NCBI GenBank assembly: GCA_018398805.1
Contig: JAGFBZ010000711.1
Span: forward strand, 186,001-250,000
Source of the DNA: Hirundichthys speculiger
Lineage: Eukaryota > Chordata > Actinopteri > Beloniformes > Exocoetidae
DNA: 64,000 bases
Direction: 5' to 3'
Positions 25,800 through 38,200 of the stretch are shown here, one piece after another; position 1 is the first letter of the stretch, and each line of letters opens with the position of its first letter. Both the position numbers and the translations under genes were made by a program. The notes beneath the pieces are model-generated. The model made no database searches and was not told the DNA's origin. It saw only the letters and a list, made by a program, of their open reading frames with translations.

Positions 25800-26294
25800 A
25801 TGTCCTCCCACAAACGCAGCTTCCAGTGCTTCAATGCTGTCGGAGGAGATGGCAGCCACAAGTCCTCTCTCCCCTTCAACCATCATACCACCCGGCTACC
25901 CAGGATCCCCCAGCATGGCATGGCAGCCCATCATGAACTTGTAGATGAATGCTGTCTCTGTGCCGAATATAGACACGCCCAGGCCCTGGAGGCAGCGGAG
26001 AGCCAGTCATTACCTTTTTATCACGCTCATCCATCATATCATCACTATCATCCACATCAGTATGTCCTCACTGGGCCAAGCAGACCTGAACAGGCACCCT
26101 TGGGTCATGACCATCACAGTCATCACCACAGATACAGTAAGAGGGTGGTGCTGGTGAAGAGCAGCGACCCTTCATTCAGGAGGACCATCATCTTGCACCG
26201 AAGGGGTCTGCGCAGCCTGGGGCTTTTCCTGGAGGAGGTTTCTGAGCTCATGCAGTTCCACATCAGGAGGTTATACACTCAGGAGGGGCGCAAG
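25800..26294 (+). CDS. rp1l1: rp1l1 coding exon 1: His-rich N-terminus and first part of the DCX domain
   Basis: This exon has 165 codons and ends at AAG before donor GTAAGG, phase 0. Residues 72-111 are rich in His, Pro and Tyr (HHYHPHQY, HDHHSHHHRYS). From KRVVLVKSSDPSFRR onward it aligns with the second doublecortin domain of human RP1L1, through LYTQEGRK. In mammals the equivalent exon also encodes a first DCX domain upstream; that is missing here. A is at -3 of the ATG, an acceptable Kozak context. Confidence 0.93.
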
Positions 26295-29200
26295 GTAAGG
26301 ACAAGAAGATTTAGTAGTAACTTGCCTAGTTTTCATGTCATTGTTTTCATTTCGTAGCAGAAACTGTCTTTGCATTTCACTGAACAGAAAATAACCTTTT
26401 ACATTAGCTCATTTAAAGACAAATAAGAATACGCAGTACACAATAGTTAAATTAGAATAGAACCAGTACAGGATTTTATTTTTTTACAGCTAAATAGAAA
26501 AAGATCTCTTCCTCATAAAGATAAAAAGCTTTTTCCTTCTTGGGGTCTCCACAGCAGACCATCTTGCGCCACATATTGGTGTTCCTGACACAACATTTAC
26601 CTTGGCTTAGGACCAACACAATGAGAACTTTGTGGCTGGGCCAGTAAGGGCATTGGGGGGTTTCTTGTCCTGCTCAGGGAAATTTTGGCATGTGACAATA
26701 AAGAGCAGTAGCTGGAGTCTCTATCCGCTCTGCCACAGCCGCTCCCCAGCCAGCATTTATATGTGGGTCCCATTTGAACCAAAATTGGGCAGCAAAATGG
26801 GTCCCACAATTTCTCTTCAGGTTCCACGGTGGTCATATCTGTGTTTGTCCATATGAACTCTGGGATTTGTTTGGATATTAGTTGGGGTTCAGTTGGCTAT
26901 TTTTTTTAATCTTGTATCCTTCATGGGCCCCAAATATAGGCGTCCCATTTGGGGCCCATACCATTTGCCCATTTCAAGCCCAAACCCACTCTGCACCCAG
27001 GTAACCCACGTTTAATCCAGATGAGGCCCACATGGACATGCTGACTGGGCCGATATGTTCTCTTCATGAAGATGAAATGATAGTAAATGATTATTAATGC
27101 CGTACTTAACATGCCCATGAGCAAGTCGACTTTTATTTCTGGAGCCAAATAATTCATGAAAGTCCCCACACTCTGCTCCTATTACATTTCCACCAGATTT
27201 GCTGTTGTTTTTTTGATTTAGCTATCAGCTCTTACACTGCGACAGCAAAGTCATATGTAGGGAGAGATCAGCAGAACTGGTAAAACAAGATAATCACAAG
27301 TTACATTTATACAACAAGCATATTCAGTTTTAAATATTACTTTCAATTAGTTTCTATTAGTTTTTATGGTCCCAGTAAGATAAATGTTTTCAGACTGCGC
27401 ATCAGGCAATGAAAACGGGGGGTGTTCCCTCACACACGCATTCAGATTGTGGATCTCTCTCTAAACCCCATTAATCTTGGTCAAATCAGAGCTATTTTTG
27501 AGAGAGGAGAAGCAGGTCAATGTTGAAACTCCCCTGTTTTGATACCAGGGGTGTCTCAGAAATGTGTCTTCCACGGTGGCAATTAATTATCTTCACCTGG
27601 GCTTTGTGTGACCACAGGTGAATCCATTCATCTGCCTTTTTCCGACACTGGATTTGAAATTCAAGACTGCACTGTCATCAAAACCTGCTGCACATGAGCA
27701 GGAGAAACTCACCAGACCACTCAATATTTCAGGCTTCTTCTTCTCACTGCGTTTCTTAGCTGCCAATAAGGAAGACAAGCAGGAGTATTCAATATTAAAA
27801 GGCACACTGGGAAAGAAAGTTAAGATATAGAGAAGCATTTTATTTATGTTTGCTATTCTACAGCTTATATTATTAAGTATCCAGTGGTACCGCTAAGGTC
27901 ACAATTATTATCCCCCTTGAGGAGAAAAGAAAAGAAAACAAACAAAAATAACTTAACCAAAAGTGTCTATAGTTTTTTTTTTTTGGTTTTAAAGAACACA
28001 TTTTACTGATATGTTTAGTTGAAATAAAAGGGAGAAAAAATTACCAGGGTGCCATGATTAGCCCTGTAACAATTTATAATCAGTAGCGTAGGCTTTGTGA
28101 CTTGCAACTGATTAACAGTCTCTTCTGGTAGCTCCTAATGAAGTTGGCACATGTCTCGGATATCTTTAGCCCATTCTTCCATGGCAAATTGTTCCAGCTC
28201 ATTTAAATTGGCTTTAACCTTGAGTCCTCTTCACAATTTCTCAAAAGGATTTGGATGTTGGCTCTATGAAGGCCACATGCGGACCTTGGTTTTGGTGCTC
28301 TTCAAGAGAATTTGAACAAATTTTGATGGATGTTTTGGGTTTGTTGGGTTGGGTTTGTCTTGTTGGAAGACCCAGCGGTGACCTATAGCTAGACTGACAG
28401 CAGATTTCTTTACATTATCCCCCAGAATAACAACATAATCCTCTTTTTTCATTATCCCGTGCACCCAAATAAGGCTCCCTGTCCCTGAAGCAGAAAACAT
28501 CCCCACAGCGTTATGTTCCCACCACCGTGTTTGACAGTGGGACTGTGTTTTTTTTTTTTTTGTTTTTTTTTTTGGATTGAAGATCTCTTCCTTTCTTTGA
28601 CAAACAAAAGCAGCATCCATGTATCCAGACAGCTCAAGTTTAGTCTCATTGGACAAAAAGACACATTTCCAAAACTCACCGCCATGTTTCAGATGTTTTT
28701 GGACAAAGTTCACTTTTGATCAAGACATTTACTTCTAGCTGGCATTTGTGTGAATAGTTTACAGTTTACTTATTACATATTAGTAATCATTCTCTTCAAG
28801 ATTATCATCAGAAGAAAAAAAAAGCTGTTTTATTTTCTGGTTTTGATGATAATTTTAGAATTTGAAGGTGTTTAGAAGCAAAATTAATCAGACAGATAGG
28901 GTTGTATGATTGCAAAACAATTCCCAAACTGCTGTTTTTGCTCCTTTATAGCCAAGCTTGTTAACACTTTCAGTAATATGGCAAAACTGCTGAGTGATAC
29001 TAGCGCTGGAAGTGACACGTCATCATTGCAAGAATGCACTGTCATACTCTGAGGTTTCCCAGAGATCATCCAGGATTAGAATATTTACCTTGTCATGTCT
29101 CACTGCATGACTCACAGCTGTCTTCTGCAGTGTGTCATTCAGCTCAAGGAGGGAACAGTGTCCTGACCCTTTGGACTGCAATGCTTCATTCTGAAATATT

Positions 29201-32200
29201 TCTGTGTAAATGTTATCATTCTCTTTTATTAAGGCTGGCTGGAAGGAAGTTGCTGAACAATGCTGAAAAACAAAAAGGGTTTACTTTGCTAAATGGCAAC
29301 TTCCACCTTGAATTTATTTTCTGACATATTCAGAATGTATTGCAGAGGCCAAATTGTGGCTTTGCATAATATTACATGCAATTGCATATATTAAGAAAAA
29401 AAAATAAAGTAACAGTTTGCACGGGACAAATGAGTTAACTTACAGTTGGAGCATTTCAGGTCTGAAAAAAATATGGTTTCATGTCCTCCAAACAGATTTT
29501 CAACTGAGAAATGAAAAGTTTATCATACATTTTCCCAGACAGTTTAGTAAGATATGAAAGATTTTTTTTTTTTTAATTTTGAGGTTTGTAACCTTATTTT
29601 GGAGGCAGTATGCTTATGCAATTGGGTTGCCTGATGTAAGTAAAAGCAGAAAAAAGTGGACTGCAAACAAGACCTTTCAGACATTTAAAGGAGCATTCCA
29701 GAGTTAAAACAGCACGAGGTCTATTATTCACCAATGAAGAGTTTCTTTTGATATGGTAACATATCGTGATATTGTAACGCTTTGTGGCTTCCTTAATTTA
29801 TTTTGATTCAAAACAAGAGCACTGTGCATCATGGTCTCCTTTTTGGATTTAGCAGTAAAAATGCTCATTATGCTTACACTAAGATTTGTTAGCTCTCCAG
29901 TATTGACTTGTGTTACTACAGATATGCAATAAGAATAAACCATGTTTAGTTGTGAACAAAACTTTTCATAAGTGGCCCTAAATGTGCCTCTGTTTCAGAT
30001 CGACAGTGTTCAGGGTCTTCTGCAGTGCTCAGATGTGGTTGTCTGCGTGGGAAGGGAGCCCATTCACCCTTCGATCATGGACAATTTCCAGAAGTCATCC
30101 AATGACAAACTTCCAAAGCTGAGTGGGACGTCACGCTCCACTGGCTGCACTGATGAACACGAGAGTAAGAGAAATAATTTGTTGTTCCTGACACAATTTA
30201 TTGGTCTAATAGATCATTTAAGTTTTAAAAGCTGTTGTATTTCATCTCATATCAGGTCTTCTATTTTGTATTAGGTAGGATTGCTTTAAAAGCAGCAACC
30301 CCACAAAGTGATGTTCATGCAAAAACATGTACTATATTTTTCGGACTACAAGTCATGCTTTTTTTAGTACTTAATGAGTTCTACGTAATGAGTAAACATA
30401 TTTTTTGACAGATGCGAATAATACTGACTTATAGCCTGGAAAATACGGTATTATTTATTATTTATTCATCCTTTTTTTTGTCCACTAACCAGCCTTACAC
30501 GGGTTAACATAGAAACATGGTTCAAAAGACAAAACCACTGGCTTGATTTGCGTGTTATGACTCTTCTCAGAAGGCCATTCTGCCATTCGCAAGACAATCA
30601 ACAGTTGACTGGAAAAAAAAACTCCCATAGAAATGAATGAAAGTGAGAGAAAGTTGCTCATTTTCCCTAGACTTTACAATCCAAACCAGAGCAGGATTGC
30701 CCAAGAAATTAAAAATGTATTCTTTATTTATCTTGCCAGAATGTTGACAATTTTTGTTTGAGAAACACAAACGCTCAACCGTTCTTTGAGGAAAAGGCTT
30801 GTGGGTGGCAACAAAATTTCCTTTGGAGCTATGGTCTCTTTGCAAATAGCGACTGTTTCAGACAATGTTTCAGTGGGTTTTCAGTCTGAGTCAAATGTAA
30901 TGTACTTAGCTAACTTTAGGTCCCCATGAAAACCAATGACTCCTGGTCAGAGCTGCTTAACTGACAATCAGAACTCAGGATCATTGATTTCTCTCACTGA
31001 AATTCAGATTCACAGCTGATCAGCAACTTCTCTGTTTTGTACTCTATATTACATGCATATTTATGGATTAATCTGGGATGTTAAAAAGTTATGCAAGGGA
31101 GTGGCAATTGCAGCAATCTCACCGTAATTTTTCCAGGAACTGCTTAGCCTAGTCACACATAGCACATATTTCGATAAACTTAATTACTGCTGATGTAATT
31201 TGCATTTGAAGGCTGTATTTCAAAACAATTTTCTGTATTTTTTTCTCTTTTTTATGGCTGGATAGCAGACCAAGAACTCCCTGCAAAGAAAAGTGTCATC
31301 CTTCCAAAGCTGGAATCTGACAACAGAGCCACCAGGCAGTCTGTGTCATCTGACAAGTCTGTTCCAGATGGAACAGACTCCCCCGACATCGTCGACTCCT
31401 GCCCACCCACCGGCGACTGCTTGAAAGAAGATGACATACAGAAACGGGTTCGTGTTAACAAAGATGGCAGTTTGTCCATGGAGATGAAAGTGCGCTTCCG
31501 ACTGCAAAATGATGAAACATTACACTGGTCGACAAAAGTAAGAAAGACCACAGGCGGGACCTATGGTCGTCAAGGACACAGTGACCCCTATTTTGCACAA
31601 GTTAATGATAGAAGCTGCTCAGAACCTGAGAACATCTCTGCTGATGAGGCGTACGTCACTCAGCTCTATCAAAGCCATATGGAGGAACCTCACTGTCCTC
31701 ACTGCTGCAGTCACTGCCAGGAGTATGACATATGGAGGAATCTACCAAGGACCCATGGTGCAAGTCGCTGTAGTCACACGTCCAGCTCAAGTGCATCCTC
31801 ACACACAATGGTCTCTCGAAAAACAGTGGTTGAAAGACAGACTATTTCAAGATCAAGTGAAGAATTCACAGACCAAGTAGTTGAGAGAGAAACCTGTGTG
31901 AAGGAGACTATTGAAGCAGCTGAAACTGTGGAGTATTGCACCATTAGGAGTGAGGTGAACTCGCCAAAGTGCAATGTTCAGTATTCCACATTAGACAATT
32001 TTGAATCTGTTGGCTTGTGCAACCCAAATGATGAGCTTAATGTCAAAACTGCTCAAACATCAGAAGAAGAAGACCAACCTGGATCTGTTACATCTACTTC
32101 TCCTGAGAAGAATCAAAATGTTGAGGGTGAAGATGGCCCTTCAAGAGCATCTTCTAAGAACAGCAGTACTGAAACAAAAGATGCCGCTGAAAGTGACTTG

Positions 32201-35200
32201 TTGGATACAGGGTCACCTCTGCCACAGCCCTCCTCAAGCCCCACAGATAGAGAATCTGATCATTCAGGGCACTCTAGCATGACAAAAAGTTCTGTGGACC
32301 AGGAGGATGAAACAATAGAACAAGCTGAGACACAATCTGAAGAGGAAGGTGAGATACAATCATGTGCCATGTCTGACAGATCAAATGCCTCTAGCACATC
32401 AAATAAGTCTGAAGAAATCCAGAACACAGAGAGTAATGATAAAGAGGGGAGGGAATCCAAAAGTGCCATGTCAGTCCATTCAAATGCCTCAACAAGATCC
32501 AAATCTGACGATTTAGATATTGAAACAGAAGAAATACAAACAGGTGATGACAAAGAAACACAACAGAGACCATCCAGCAGCAGTTCTGTGAAGTCCTCCA
32601 CGTCTGAGAGATCTGTTAAGTCAGAGGCAGCACCTGAAAACCACAATTCTGAAGAGGATGTGGAAGTGGAAAAGAAAAGAGCATTAAGTTCTGTGTCAGC
32701 TAGATCCAAAGTATCCATCAAATCAAAAGGATCAAGAGTATCTTCTGTTCCAGGCGAACAGACTGAGGATCATTTAGAACAGAGGACACCCAGTGTCATG
32801 TCATTTTCATCAAATGTCTCTGCAGAGTTAAAAAACATAACATCTGAGGCATCTGAAGATGAAAGTAATCAGAACTCAGATGAAGAAAATGAAGAGGAAA
32901 CTGCACTAAGGGCACAAAGTGCAAAATCAGATAAGTCCAATGTTTCTAGAAGGTCAGGAAAGTCTGAAGCTGCACCTGAAGAAAATCTAAAAGACAATCA
33001 AGCTGAAAATAAAGAAGGTGAAAGAACACAAAGTTCATTGTCTGCGAGGTCTGTCAAGTCAAATGTATCTGCTAGATTATCAACAGGCCAAGAGGAAACA
33101 AGTGCAAGAACAACAAGTGCTATGTCAGGTAAATCTAATGTATCTATAAGATTTAGAAAATCAAAGAGCCCCGAGCTTCATGCAAAAGAAAGTGCCGATA
33201 CCTCAGACGATATAAATACAGAAGGTGAGAGTGAACGGAGACCAAAAAGCACTCTGTCAGTGAAATCAGCAAAGTCTGCCAAGTCAGATAAGTCTGCAAA
33301 ATCTGGCAAATCTAAAACATCTGAAGTTCCTACTATTGAAAACTGTAACAATACTGAGGATGGGGTGCAAAGTGATGAAAGACCAATAAGTTGTGAAGAT
33401 GAGTTTATGGAAACATCAAACACCTCTGAAGCGAGAGCATCTAGTGCCATGTCAGCTGGATCAAAATCATCTGCAGTATCTAGCAAGTCAAAAACCTGCA
33501 CAGATGAATTCAGAAAACTCGGCAATGATGAAGGAACATCAGAGAGAGCAGGGAGTGCCATGTCAGTAAAATCGGCTAGGTCAAATGCTTCTGCAGTATC
33601 TACAAAATCAAAAGCTTCTGAAGTTCTTCAAAAGCACAGTGACGATATCTGTGATGAAGAAGATGCTCAGCAGGAAGCTACTGAGAGATCAAGTGTTATG
33701 TCAGAAAAATCAATCAAATCACATGTTTCACGAAAATCAAGTAAGTCAAAATGCGACAATGAATCAGATAGAGAAGATAAGACAGAGTATGAGGAGGAGG
33801 AGAGGGCACTGTCAGTGAAATCAGCAAGGTCCAATGTGTCAGCTAAGTCAACACGATCAAATGCTTCAGCCAAATCTAACCTTTCAAAGCCTGGCGATGT
33901 TTCAGCTGAAGAGAACAATGCAGGTCATGGAGAAAGAGCTTCAAGCAATGATGGAGTTAAAACCGAAGACAGAACATCAAGCAGTATGTCAGCCAAATTA
34001 GTTGAGTCACATGCAGAGAGAGCACCAAGTGCTTTGTCCACCAAATCAGCAAAATCGCATGCTTCTACAAAATCTGTTAAATCAGAAGCTTCTAAAGTTT
34101 GTTCAAGCAAAAGCCCTGATGAAAGAAACAATGAAGAGGAAACTTCAGAGAGACCACAGAGTACTCTGTCAGTCAAAAGTGCAAAGTCAACTTATTCAAC
34201 AAAGTCTACTAAGTCAAAAGGACCGAATGGTCCGGCAGAGGAAAACATATCTGATCATGAGGAAAATCTGGAGAGAGCTTCAAGTAATTTGTCAGTGAAA
34301 TCTGGGAAATCTAATGTTTCAGCAACATCTAAAAAGTCAAAAGGTGCTGAAAGTTGTTTGGAAGACAACCCTGAGGAAAGAATTGTGGAAGGAGAGAGTG
34401 AAGGGAGACCCATGTCGGCACAATCAGTGGACTCAAATGTCTCTGTGAGATCAAACAAATCAAAAGGTTCAACTGTTGTTATTCAGGAGGAATGCTCAAA
34501 GAACTCTGATGAAGAAAATGACAAAGAACAAGGTGAGGAAAGACCACCTAGTTGTATGTCAGTCAAATCAGTCCAGTCAAATGTTTCAGAAATGTCCACA
34601 AAGTCCACAGAAAGACCACCAAGTATTTTGTCAGCTAAATCAGCAAAGTCTCACGCTTCAGCAAAGTCAGGGAGGTCAAATGTTTCTGATGTTAAATCTG
34701 GCACAACTGCTGAAATTCCTGAAGGAGATGGTGCAGATGAAACTCAAGGGAGAGCGCAGAGTGCTTTGTCAGCCAAATCTGCAAAGTCATGTAGTTCTGC
34801 AAAATCTACAAAGACAAAAGGAGCCGACAGTCCAGCAGAGGATGATATATCTGACAACAAAGAACATGTGGAGAGATCTCCAAGTAATTTGTCAGTTAAA
34901 TCAGAAAAGTCCACAAAGTCAAACATTTCAACAACATCTAAGAGGTCAAAAGTTTCTGTGGTTTGCTTGGAGGATGGGGCAGATAATCTAGAGGACAGAA
35001 TTGTTGAAGGCGAGAGTGAGGAGAGAACTCTGAGATCAATGTCAGTTCAGTCAAGTGACTCAAATATTTCAGTTAGATCAAAAAAATGCTCAACAGATGT
35101 TCCAGTGGAAGAAGACTTAAAGGCCAATGATGAAGAACAAGCTGGGGAAAGACCACCAAGCAATATGACAGCCAGATCAGTCCAGTCATGTGTCTCAGAA

Positions 35201-38200
35201 ATGTCTTTAAAGTCTGCAGAGAGACCACTGAGTGCTTTGTCAGCTAAATCAGCTAAATCAGGTGCTTCTGCAAAATCTGTCAAATCAAAGGTTTCTGATA
35301 TTTGTTCAGGTCAAAATCCTGATGGAAGAAACGATGAGGAGGAAACTCAAGAGAGATCTCAGAGTACTCTGTCAACCAAAACTGCAAAGTCAACTAATTC
35401 TGCAAAATCTACAAAGTCAAAAGGAGAAGATGGTTCAGCAGAGGAAAACATATCTGATCATGAGGAACATGTGGAGAGATCTCCAAGTAATTTGTCAGGC
35501 AGATCAGGAAAATCGGCAAAGTCAAATATTTCAACAACATCTAAGAGATCAAAAGTTTCAGAAATTTGTTTGAAGGATGGAATTGATCATCTTGAAGAAA
35601 GAATTGTTGAAGGAGATAGTGAAGGGAGACCCATGTCAGCCCAGTCAGGTGACTCAAAAGTGTCTGCAAAATCAAATAAATCAAAGTGCTCATCTCATGC
35701 TCAAGTTAAGGAAAACTCCTATGACATCTCTGATGAAGATAATGACAAAGAGACAAACACTGAAAGACCACCAAGTGGCATCTCAGCCAAATCAGTTCAG
35801 TCAAGTGTCTTAGAAATGTCTATAAACTCTGCAGAGAGACCACCAAGTGCTTTGTCAGCTAAATCAGCAAAGTCACGTGCTTCTGTAAAATCAGTCAAAT
35901 CAAATGTTTCTGATGTTAAATCTGTAAAAAGCACTGTTCTTCCTAATGAGGCAGATTGTGAGGATGACACTGAAGAGAGGGCAAAGAGTACAATGTCCAC
36001 CAAATCTACTAAGTCTGTGACTTCCGCCAAATCCCCAGATTCAACCAGAATTGATGGCCCAGAAGAAGGAACTACGGATAATAGAGAGGAACAAACAGAG
36101 AGAGCTCCAAGCAATCTGTCAGTCAGATCAGGAAAATCAGTTATATCAAATCTTTCCACCACATCTAAAAGATCAAAGGTTTACGAGTGCCCTGAGATTG
36201 CAAATGAAGAAAATGACAAGGAGTCTGGGGGTACAGTTGAAATTTCTGATGAAGGAGATGGAGATGAGACTCAAGAAAGAGCACAGAGTGCTCTGTCAGC
36301 CAAAACCACAAAGTCAACTAATTCTGCAAAATCTACCAAGTCAAAAGGAGTAGATGGTCCAGAAGAGGAAAATATATCTGATCTAGAGGAACATGTGGAA
36401 AGAGCTCCAAGTAATTTGTCTGTGAGATCAACAAAATCAGCAAAGTCCAATGTTTCTAGAGTATCAAAGAAATCGGTAGTTCCTGATGCTGCTTGTGAGC
36501 TCCCTGCTGAAAAGACAAATGAAGAGAAACTTCAGGAAGAAGACATTGAAAGTAAGTCTGTAAGTTCGATGTCAGTCTCTTCAGACAAGTCAAATATATC
36601 TGCAAGATCATGTAGATCAAAAAGCTCAACCAATGTTCCAGTTGAAGAAAACATCACCAGACCAAAGTCAGGTGCTTCAACAAGATCTATAAAGTCAAAT
36701 GCGTCTAGAGTTCCTTCTGACATAAAAACTCCAGATGAAGAGGATGGAGAGGATGAAGAGGATACTCCAGGCAGAGCAGACAGTGTAGTGTCCGAAAAGT
36801 CAACTTTTTCTGCAAAATCAAATATACCAACAGTCTCAGCTGCTCCGGTAGAAGGAAGTGCTTGTGATTCTGACCACCCAGAAAGACCTGCAAGCACTTT
36901 GTCAATCAAATCAGCAAAATCAGCAAATCTTTCTGAAGCATCTAAGAAATCAAAAGCTTCTGGTATATCCTCTGTGCACAGTCCTGAAATCGATGATTCA
37001 GATAACGAAGGGAGAATGAGCTCATTGTCAACTCAGACAAACAGGTCAAATATTTCTGCTAGATCCAAAAGGTCCAAATGCTCTGATTTTGCAGCTGCAC
37101 AAAGTTTTGAAAGTCCGGATGAGGCCCATGACGAAGAGAAAGCTATAGAAAGAACTGCAAGCTGCATGTCAGTCAGATCAGGGCAGTCTCATGTTTCTGA
37201 AAGGCCCTTAAAGTCTCAAGCCTCTGGTGTTCCTACTGAAGATGTGGATGAACAGGAGAAAACCACAGAAAGAGCCCCTAGTGCTTTGTCAGCTAAATCA
37301 GCAAAATCTGCCAAATCCACACAGTCAAACAAGTCTGTGAAATCACGTGGGTCAAAAATCGATGATGAGAAAACTTCTCAGATTTCTGCTGGCAAGTCTT
37401 ATGTGGAAAATACTGAGGGAGAAACTGAGGGGGGGTCAGCAAGTAACATGTCAGCCAACATTAGCAAATCAAATATGTCTGTATCACCAAGGGGTACAAC
37501 TCCATGTGAGGCTCCTCCTGAAGGCAGTGATGCAAGTGAAGAGGAAAACGTACAAAGACCAACAAGCACCTTGTCAGCAAAATCGGCAAGATCTGCCAGA
37601 TCAACACAGTCAAGTATTTCTGCCAAATCTAGTAAATCCACTCCTGGTGAAGACAAGCATGAGGAGAATCTGAATCGAGCACCAAGTAGTACCTCCATTA
37701 AAACAGATAAATCGGGGAATTCAAATGCCTCAAGAAGATCAAGGAAATCCAAAACTTTTGAGGTTTCTCCTGAAATTGGTCCAAGTGCCACTGATGGGAA
37801 CAATGTGGAGGACACTGAAAGGAGAGCACTGAGCCCAGCATCTGCAAAGTCAAAGAAGTCAAACATGACAGAACATGAAAGAGAGAGGAGTCCAAGTGTT
37901 TTGTCTGTAAAGTCTAACACTTCTGCAAGAACCATGCAGTCAAGCAGATCTGGAATCTCACAGAATGAGAGGACTGAACATGAAAAAGGGAGTGATGAGA
38001 GAGCACGTAGTCCTATGTCAACCAGATCAGTAAAATCACATCATTCAACAAAATCAGTCAAATTAGCTCTTATAAGACCTTCTGGAAGTGTGGATTGTCC
38101 AGATGATGGAAACACTGAAGAGCAATCTGTGAGGGCAGAGAGCTCAGCATCAGCAAAGTCAAATACATCAGTGAGGTCAAAAAAATCAAAAGTTTCTGAT

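Larger units (their letters stand above)
26295..29998 (+). other. rp1l1: rp1l1 intron between coding exons 1 and 2
   Basis: This is a GTAAGG...TGTTTCAG intron of 3.7 kb. It contains GGGCCC-type interspersed repeat DNA (26730-27060) and a Tc1-like remnant (about 27890-28740). Confidence 0.9.
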
